27,500 nucleotides of DNA from Botryococcus braunii. Lineage: Eukaryota > Chlorophyta > Trebouxiophyceae. Position numbers and translations under genes: made by a program. Below are positions 21,762 through 27,500 of the stretch, one piece after another. How positions within the stretch are numbered: the first letter of the stretch is position 1; the number at the start of each line of letters is the position of its first letter. Location: the NCBI GenBank assembly GCA_002005505.1, contig KV908373.1:502475-529974 (forward strand), in the 5' to 3' direction. The notes under the pieces are model-generated. The model did not search any database and had not been told where the DNA came from. It was given only the letters and a program-made list of their open reading frames with translations.

Positions 21762-22222
21762 GTCAGTCACACAGGAGAGGGGAGGACGAGGTGCATGGAA
21801 ATGCAGGACACACTTCACATCCCCGTCGTCCTGGTTGAATGGTATGTTTCCCTAGTGATTTGTTCCATTTTTGGGTTACTTGGGAAACCTCCCCACTGTG
21901 CCAACGATTCAAACTCAATTTTTTGAAGCTGAAGTCACACCCGGCGAACAGCCAGCTGGCGACCTGGAGCGGCAGCAATAGTGGAACTGACCCGAAACCT
22001 GAAAACGTATTCCTCCACATCTTCCTCGGCACAACGGCCTGGTTGAAAAGCTTTGGAATCTCTTCCAAGAGCAGCGCATCAGCAAGCAACACCCCAATTA
22101 TCTTCTTCTTCTCCCTTCTCCTTCTTCCCGTCCGCCGAGGTCAACATTGTTTCTGGTTTAATATAATATTATGTGGCAAGTGCATGCGTAAAAACAAGTA
22201 AATAAAAGAACTATCCCCGCAG
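21660..22222 (+). other. Intron 17 with (CA)n
   Basis: The borders are GTGTCT and ATCCCCGCAG. (CA)n of about 70 nt at 21690-21759. The end is AT-rich with AATAAA at about 22201, only about 20 nt from the acceptor. The remainder shows nothing recognisable. Confidence 0.55.
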
Positions 22223-22414
22223 GAGAGATGGTGGGCAGCGGCTGAGTGCAGTTCTCCGGGAGCGCAGGTAGCGCAGCTACAGGAAGTGGTGGAGAAGCGG
22301 GGTGAGGAGGTGAAACAGCTGAGCGGGATTCTTGCTGCTTGGGAGGCTCTGCGCTTGGCGAAGGACGCGCAGATTGCCGCGCTTTCCTCTGCAGTGCCGA
22401 AGCCCCACACATGA
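22223..22414 (+). CDS. Exon 18: C-terminal coil with stop codon
   Basis: The acceptor is ATCCCCGCAG at 22222, phase 0. It encodes ERWWAAAECSSPGAQVAQLQ, EVVEKRGEEVKQLSGILAAW, EALRLAKDAQIAALSSAVPK, PHT and then TGA at 22412-22414. The coil runs almost to the end. The in-frame stop 64 codons into a well-bordered exon is why I end the gene here. The CAG at 22267 is an alternative acceptor in the same phase that would drop 15 residues. Confidence 0.6.
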   Translation, partial: ERWWAAAECSSPGAQVAQLQEVVEKRGEEVKQLSGILAAWEALRLAKDAQIAALSSAVPKPHT

Positions 22415-22519
22415 CCCCGCGTTGCCATCGGAACAGCCGCTTCCCATGGCTGGGAGGCCTTTTGCCTCATCATCTCTGACTCCCTCATCCCTCACTATCA
22501 CGACCATGCAATCTCTTGA

Positions 22520-22830
22520 TGCCTTCTGCCTCGACATCAATAAGCCGTTCGTTACTGCCCGCTTCTTCACCGTTAACAAGTCTCTTGATGCCGTCTGCTT
22601 CATCATCAAAGATGCAGAGTACTGATGCATTCTGCCTCATTCGTGAAAAGAGTGTCAAGTTGACAGTCTCCATGCGTTCTGCTTCATCAATAAGCAGGCT
22701 CGTAGTGCCTTCGGCTTCATCAACAAGCAGACACTCGATGCCTCTCGCCGTTATGATTAGCAGGCTCCCGACGCTTGCTCGTCTTATTGATATATCTTAT
22801 ATGCTTGTCGAAGCTGTTCTCCAAAATGAG
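22520..22830. repeat. Degenerate repeat of about 33 bp
   Basis: Units headed by TGCCTTCTGCCTC-like sequence followed by ATCAATAAGCAGGCTC-like sequence recur, for example CGTTCTGCTTCATCAATAAG and CCTTCGGCTTCATCAACAAG. Spacing is irregular, from 30 to 47 bp. It lies about 100 nt beyond the stop codon and may be in the 3' untranslated region. Confidence 0.6.
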
Positions 22831-22871
22831 CCATGTTTTGAGAGGCTTTTGTATGCCATCACCTACACAAC

Positions 22872-22910
22872 CGCATAGCAAAGGGCCCAGGAACTGCCCT
22901 TTGCTATGCG
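22872..22910. repeat. Perfect 15-bp hairpin
   Basis: CGCATAGCAAAGGGC (22872-22886) and GCCCTTTGCTATGCG (22896-22910) are exact reverse complements around a 9-nt loop. Function unknown. It lies about 460 nt after the stop codon of the coiled-coil gene, so an RNA 3'-end structure is possible. Confidence 0.9.
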
Positions 22911-22997
22911 TGGAGTTGCAGGACTTAGCAGCATGTCCAGGGAACCGTTAGAATTCCCCTGTGGCCGCATTCAACACGTCAAGAATGCTGGAGCACT

Positions 22998-23166
22998 AAC
23001 CTATGGTTCATTAAGGTACCATGCATATGGTCCTGTCATTTTGCAGTACCATGTGGTTCTGTCATTTTGTAGTACCACATAGTTGTACCATATGGTCCTG
23101 TCATTTCGCAGTCTGCTGGAGATATTTCGCAGTCTGCTGGAGATATTTCGCAGTTTACTGGAGATA
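22998..23166. repeat. Two adjoining short tandem arrays
   Basis: From about 23017 to 23113, ATGGTCCTGTCATTTTGCAG-type units of about 26-30 bp recur with variation (TACCATATGG, TACCATGTGG, TACCACATAG). They pass directly into a 21-bp array TCTGCTGGAGATATTTCGCAG at about 23112-23166, with two exact copies and a diverged third. Both unit types end in TTTTGCAG or TTTCGCAG. Confidence 0.85.
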
Positions 23167-23929
23167 GAGAGAGGGGTTGAGTGAGAACATTAATGGGGGA
23201 GGTGTCCACAGAAAATAGTAATGGCAGTTTCCAGTAGGTCAGCACATTGTAGATTAAATCGTAACTGGAAACCCATGCACAGTTTGGGATGACAACAGGT
23301 ATTGCCATTAGAGGACTAATGGCCACCGGCATAAGCCATTGACGTTCATACCCTCAAATCAGGGAACAGCAGAGCAGGGCAGAGCGGAACGGCGTTTGGT
23401 CTCACCCAGTGGGGCTTCGCAGAGAAAACCCCCTACCCCACCCAAACCCCACACACGTGCACGTGCACGCCCGTGCCAGGCAGTCCCAAAACCACGTCAT
23501 CATGAAGCCATTTTCAAAAGAATGCTTCAAAAGAATGGCAAGTACATATCTCTAGCCACAGATTGTGTTGAAGGCCGTGCCATGGGTGGGGAGTATCTCC
23601 CAAGTCTGACCTTATGTGGGAGGCCCATCAAAGGTCTCTCAGAGGCGGTTCTGTGATAGCTGTGGAATCACCGCACGTGACGAGCGGAAAAGGAGTCGTT
23701 TTATTTTCTATATTGGGAAGGGCAGTCGCCCCTCGACCGTCAGGGGAATGCAGGAAAGCAAGGTTGATGTTTAAACATTACTACGTTGTAACAATACCGT
23801 CCCGGCTGCCTGCATCAATGTGCTTGTTTTTGTACAAGGAAGTGATGCATAATCCTCCACTCTTTTGTAATTTAGTGGCGTATGGGCCCCTCTCCCTCCC
23901 TCACTCCCTCTCCCCCCCACCCCCCCCCT

Positions 23930-24080
<151 letters not shown>

Positions 24081-24923
24081 GTGAGGCACACAAGCACGAC
24101 ACTTTTAATCCTTTGTATGAAGTTGATCCCGAAAAGCCTCGATTAGTGTACGGGCATTAGACTTTCATTCATATTGTTATGAACAATGACCTCCAAGGCA
24201 CGCCCGTGCTTTTATATCCCCCAAGAGTCCCCTGGCCGACATGCTGCTAGACAACGCCATCTCCCATATGGGTAAAGGGCTAGGGTGTGGCTTGCGTGCC
24301 AGATGTGCAAGTCACAGGGTGGTCTCCCCCGAGCAATTCGATAGAATCTCACGTTGCTTGCTCTCTTCCGTTCCGCTGGCATTCTGCCCCTATTCGCAGT
24401 AACTCGCTCAGCTCCGGGAGAAAGGGGGCAGTGCAAGTTTGGTCACCACTTTTAAGGTGACCGTATGGTTGTAGTTCAGAGGGACGAGGTTTCCTTCTTT
24501 CGCATCGCCGCAAGCACGATCAGTCCGTTGGCAGCGAGGGAGGATGGGGCCCCTCCGGAGGTGGGTGCTGGGGCCGGATTACCTACAGCTTCGGAAAAGG
24601 AACATTACCTAGCGCCGCGGGGGCGCTGGATTACCTACAGCTAACGTTAGGATGAGATGTCGACCCTGTACAAACCCATCCAACAGCTGCCGTGCTTCCA
24701 TGAACCGCTCACCCCGAATGTCCCAGAATCCACCAGCACCTGCTCTCGCCCTCGCATATGCTTTAACTTCGACCAGGAGAGTTGCCGTTGACCATTCTCT
24801 ACAGAAAAATAACATCTCGTTCCATCTGCTGCAGTTTAGAAAGCATAAGCTTTTGAATTAGCTTTGATCACGCGAGATCGTAAGCTTTGTGTCGGGTTAA
24901 AAGCTGAGGTTTGGAATACTGAA

Positions 24924-25073
24924 ATGTCTTTGAAGGAAAGCATGCTTCCACAAGACCTTCCGAAGGTCACTGCATCTGCAAAATACCTTGTTTTTCTCCG
25001 TGTTTTCTACGTCGCTAACGTGCTTCTGGCGGGGTACGGGGACTTTCAGGCCACGTTTGAGCCCATCCATGCA
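24924..25073 (+). CDS. Candidate exon 1 of small multi-pass membrane protein
   Basis: An ATG at 24924 opens MSLKESMLPQDLPKVTASAK, followed by a hydrophobic segment YLVFLRVFYVANVLLAGYG that fits one membrane helix. A phase-0 donor CATGCA|GTACTG at 25074 would join it to 25882, giving a 143-residue protein with four hydrophobic segments. If unspliced, the frame ends at a TAG at 25128-25130. The LRVxYVxN pattern next to the membrane helix fits, from memory, the N-terminus of the small membrane protein family suggested for the second exon; I could not verify that. Confidence 0.4.
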
Positions 25074-25881
25074 GTACTGTCGATATTTGCTAGGGTTTTG
25101 AATCTAGTTTTCGGCCCAGACTTCTGCTAGCTGCTGTTGTGATAGCAGGTCTCCTTATATTGTCTCACGTTCGTGCATGTAATGGATTACAGGTGTGTTG
25201 GGAGCCTGAACTTTTTTGGGACACGTACCCTCGCCACACATGTCTTCAGTGGCGCCTTCGCCCAGGTGATGCTTCCCTCTCTGTGGTGATAAGTCCTTTC
25301 TCCTGCGGGAAAATCAGTCTTAGTGCCTTTCTCATTTGAGATATGTCAAGAAGCTTTACTATAAATAGTGTGTGTGTAAAAGACTGAGACCGCCAGTAAT
25401 CCGACACCTTTGTGAAGAGTTGTGCCCTATGTACAATTCCGATGATCCGTATTTTGCCGCATGCTAGGCAGATTCCTCAGGCTGGATGTTAAACTCTTGT
25501 GAAATTGTGTGTTGCCTATCCGCGATGGTTGATTGTGTTTCTTTCTCCGAATATGTTTCTTTCTCCGAATCCCATCAAGCCCAGTGAAGGTTTTTCGCTG
25601 ACATGCAATTGCCAAACCATCACCTTGCTCAGCACATGATGGAGGTCAGCACCAGCAGTCCCCCCCCCCCCCTCTCTTTTTAGCTTTCTTCTGTGTGATT
25701 TGGTTTATTACATCTGGGAACACACTAAACTGGGCCTTCTAAGCGCCTTTAGAGGGGAACCACATGGGACATAGCCCCTAGTACAGGAAAAGCTCGCCAG
25801 AGTGTATGGCAGGATTCTTCCAACCCCTTAGTGAAGAATGTAAGCGTGTCTGCTGATGGGGGTGGTTGTGTTCCTGCTCAG
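25074..25881 (+). other. Candidate intron of membrane protein gene
   Basis: The borders GTACTG and TTCCTGCTCAG give 808 nt. It holds an exact 17-bp direct repeat, TGTTTCTTTCTCCGAAT, at about 25535-25570, and a C run near 25660. No coiled coil, RNA gene or long microsatellite was seen. Confidence 0.4.
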
Positions 25882-26163
25882 TCGGACGCATTCAGGCTTA
25901 TTGGAGCATTGTGGCTGGGAATAACTCTGCTCTCCTTCATCGGCATCTTCAAGCCAATCCTGATGACGCCGGTCCTCCTGCTGCAGCTGTGGTACAAGGG
26001 GACGTGGCTCATCGCTGCCCTCATCCAAGCTTATGTGGACAAAGACATGTCATCGGTCCCTCCGGAGGTGGCCGTCTCCTTTGCAGTGTGGATTGTGGTG
26101 CTCCCCTTTGCAATCCCGTGGCGCCACTTCTTGGCCGCAGGCGATGCCGCCCTGCGAGCTTGA
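25882..26163 (+). CDS. C-terminal exon of small multi-pass membrane protein
   Basis: After the acceptor TTCCTGCTCAG the frame reads SDAFRLIGALWLGITLLSFI, then GIFKPILMTPVLLLQLWYKG and TWLIAALIQAYVDKDMSSVP, and PEVAVSFAVWIVVLPFAIPW. It stops at TGA 26161-26163 after DAALRA. Three hydrophobic segments are obvious. The pattern P-x4-PVLLLQLxYKxxWL, then a hydrophobic helix ending in PW, resembles an uncharacterised small membrane protein family known to me from bacteria (L-x-x-x-WK-x-x-WL and a PW end). That is recall, not a search. No function is proposed. Codon use and composition differ plainly from the coiled-coil gene. Confidence 0.6.
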   Translation, partial: SDAFRLIGALWLGITLLSFIGIFKPILMTPVLLLQLWYKGTWLIAALIQAYVDKDMSSVPPEVAVSFAVWIVVLPFAIPWRHFLAAGDAALRA

Positions 26164-26370
26164 TGCTCCTGTGCGCCCCTGGTCTGTGGACACTACGCTG
26201 TTTGCTGTATTGCCACAGACGAGTCTGCCCTGTGAGCTTGAGGCTGGGGGGTGCGTCCGTTCTGTGTGCACACTACATTGTCTGTTGTGTGCGGTGCCAC
26301 CTTGCGAGCTTGAGGCTGGGGTGCCTCCCTGGGTTTGTGCATGGTGCATTGTTTGTTGATTGCACACACT
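26151..26370 (+). repeat. Tandem repeat of about 71-78 bp overlapping the stop codon
   Basis: Units start at 26151 (CCTGCGAGCTTGATGCTCC), 26229 (CCTGTGAGCTTGAGGCTGG) and 26300 (CCTTGCGAGCTTGAGGCTG). Each continues with TGTG-rich sequence containing CACTACxxTGTxTGxTGT. The first unit includes the last codons and the TGA of the membrane protein frame; the others are in its 3' flank. Confidence 0.8.
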
Positions 26371-27325
26371 GGTTTAGGTAATGCCATTTTCTTGAGGGAA
26401 TTTGAGCCGTGCACGAGAAATCCATACAGGCAGCCCTTGCTGGTAAGGTGGGAGGGTGGCAGGCTCAGAGATGGGTTTAGCTGGTGAGATCGCCGCTATC
26501 TCAGGGGTTGAAACTAGCGCCAGATTGTCTGCGCTATGTGCCCCTGTGTGTTGCAGACAATCCTGTGTGTTGCTGGTGTGAAAGCTGTGAAGCAGACCTC
26601 ATGAACAGGGAAAGCCTGACCTCCAGGCTACCAGAAGGTACGAGCCTCTCTTGCTTGGCGTTGAAACGGATCACGAAAGGTTACACGGCGTTGTGGCTGT
26701 CTGTGGGCAGGCTTCCCGAACCCATTGTGGGCGATCATCAACCTGGGGCACCAACATTCGTGGACCAGTGGAGTTATGCAGAGCAATCCGATTCGTATTT
26801 TGTTGTGGCCAGCAAAGGGATTTCGTCATCAAGGTTTTGAATAATGTGTGTCAGAAGCATGAGAAGCATTTGCTGGGCGGCAGAGGAGAGGGGCTTCTAA
26901 TTCAGAGATCATGCCACAGAGTTGGGTGGACAGAGAGCATGGTGTCAAACCACTTGCCTACCCTGCCTGTCTTTTAGGTGTAGGCTTGCGGAGGGGCTGC
27001 GGACAGCAGCTTGCTGGTGGCAATCGACTGGGGATGCGCCCCACTGATGGTCATCTATGCCTAGTTGCAATATGTAACCCTATCAATATGCCACCCTGGG
27101 ATAGATCGTGCTTCATACCTACCTTTACAAGCAACTTCGTGGCCGTTGTGCTTATGCCCTGACCATACCCTCTTTATGCGTGGTTTCTGCAGTAGGTTCA
27201 GGGGCTGCTCAGCTCTGTTGGGGGGGGGGGTTCAAAAATGACTCTTGCAGACTTGTTAAACCTTGACCTTTTTATGGTACCTGTCCTGTGTCCTTCTTGG
27301 TTGTATCCTTTTTTGGGGGTTGCAG
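26371..27325. other. Unassigned region
   Basis: Nothing was recognised here. Open frames at 26484-26840, 26651-26977 and 26911-27162 have no coil, membrane or motif pattern and no convincing borders. A G run of ten lies near 27220. Confidence 0.5.
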
Positions 27326-27418
27326 TATGGCAAGTCGGCTTTGTGGTATTATTCTTTGTACAGCATCGGAGGGGCTGCAGAGCGGTTTGACACCAAGCTG
27401 CAGCAAGTCTTCTATGCG
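27326..27418 (+). CDS. Weak candidate exon of a further gene
   Basis: GGGGTTGCAG at 27325 and TATGCG|GTATTA at 27419 bracket 31 phase-0 codons, YGKSALWYYSLYSIGGAAER then FDTKLQQVFYA. The composition looks protein-like. It is unlike the coiled-coil gene and could belong to another gene continuing past the window. I do not recognise it. Confidence 0.3.
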
Positions 27419-27500
27419 GTATTATTTATTGGTACATTTATTTGTACTGGGTGGGATGAAGAGGGTTCATCACGGAATGTTGACCAACCCTCAATCAAGG

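Noticed and set aside
26484..27162. Overlapping + strand open frames
   Set aside because: No recognisable motif, hydrophobic segment, coil or consistent border.

Overview
The window looks like nuclear DNA of a eukaryote with large, intron-rich genes, probably a big-genome alga or other protist. Coding blocks are separated by introns that use only GT-AG borders, about half or more of the sequence is non-coding, and almost every intron carries long (CT)n, (GA)n, (GT)n or (CA)n tracts. There is no operon-like packing and no bacterial ribosome-binding context. I cannot name the species.

Positions 1-22414 (+ strand) hold one very long gene, cut off at its 5' end by the window edge. I read 18 exons: 397-1125, 1871-2070, 3401-3695, 5111-5284, 6420-6599, 7262-7394, 7779-8500, 9283-12819, 13254-13340, 13942-14223, 14532-14858, 15645-16697, 17955-18199, 19077-19236, 19923-20146, 20493-20730, 21504-21659 and 22223-22414. 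Reading phases agree at all 17 junctions and the last exon ends in an in-frame TGA. Joined, they give about 2977 residues, nearly all low-complexity alpha-helical coiled coil rich in Ala, Glu, Gln, Arg and Leu. No catalytic domain was recognised. The giant exon 9283-12819 contains about 39 tandem copies of a 14-residue (42-nt) coiled-coil unit in two diverged arrays, then an 8-residue repeat array and three 35-residue repeats. Exon 15645-16697 encodes a strongly Ala-rich coil. A long structural or scaffold protein is the natural inference, not a demonstrated function.

The introns are unusual. Besides microsatellites, several contain old, degenerate minisatellites (about 39, 52, 45-50, 60 and 63 bp units). 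Two of these run directly into the next exon, so that the last unit supplies the 3' splice site. Several perfect inverted repeats also occur, the largest having 47-nt arms.

Positions 22415-24923 are non-coding with further repeats and hairpins. A second, small + strand gene is proposed at 24924-26163. It has two exons and encodes about 143 residues with four hydrophobic segments, resembling an uncharacterised small multi-pass membrane protein family. A roughly 75-bp tandem repeat starts in its last codons and continues into its 3' flank. The rest, to 27500, is mostly featureless, with one weak candidate exon at 27326-27418 that could belong to a further gene.
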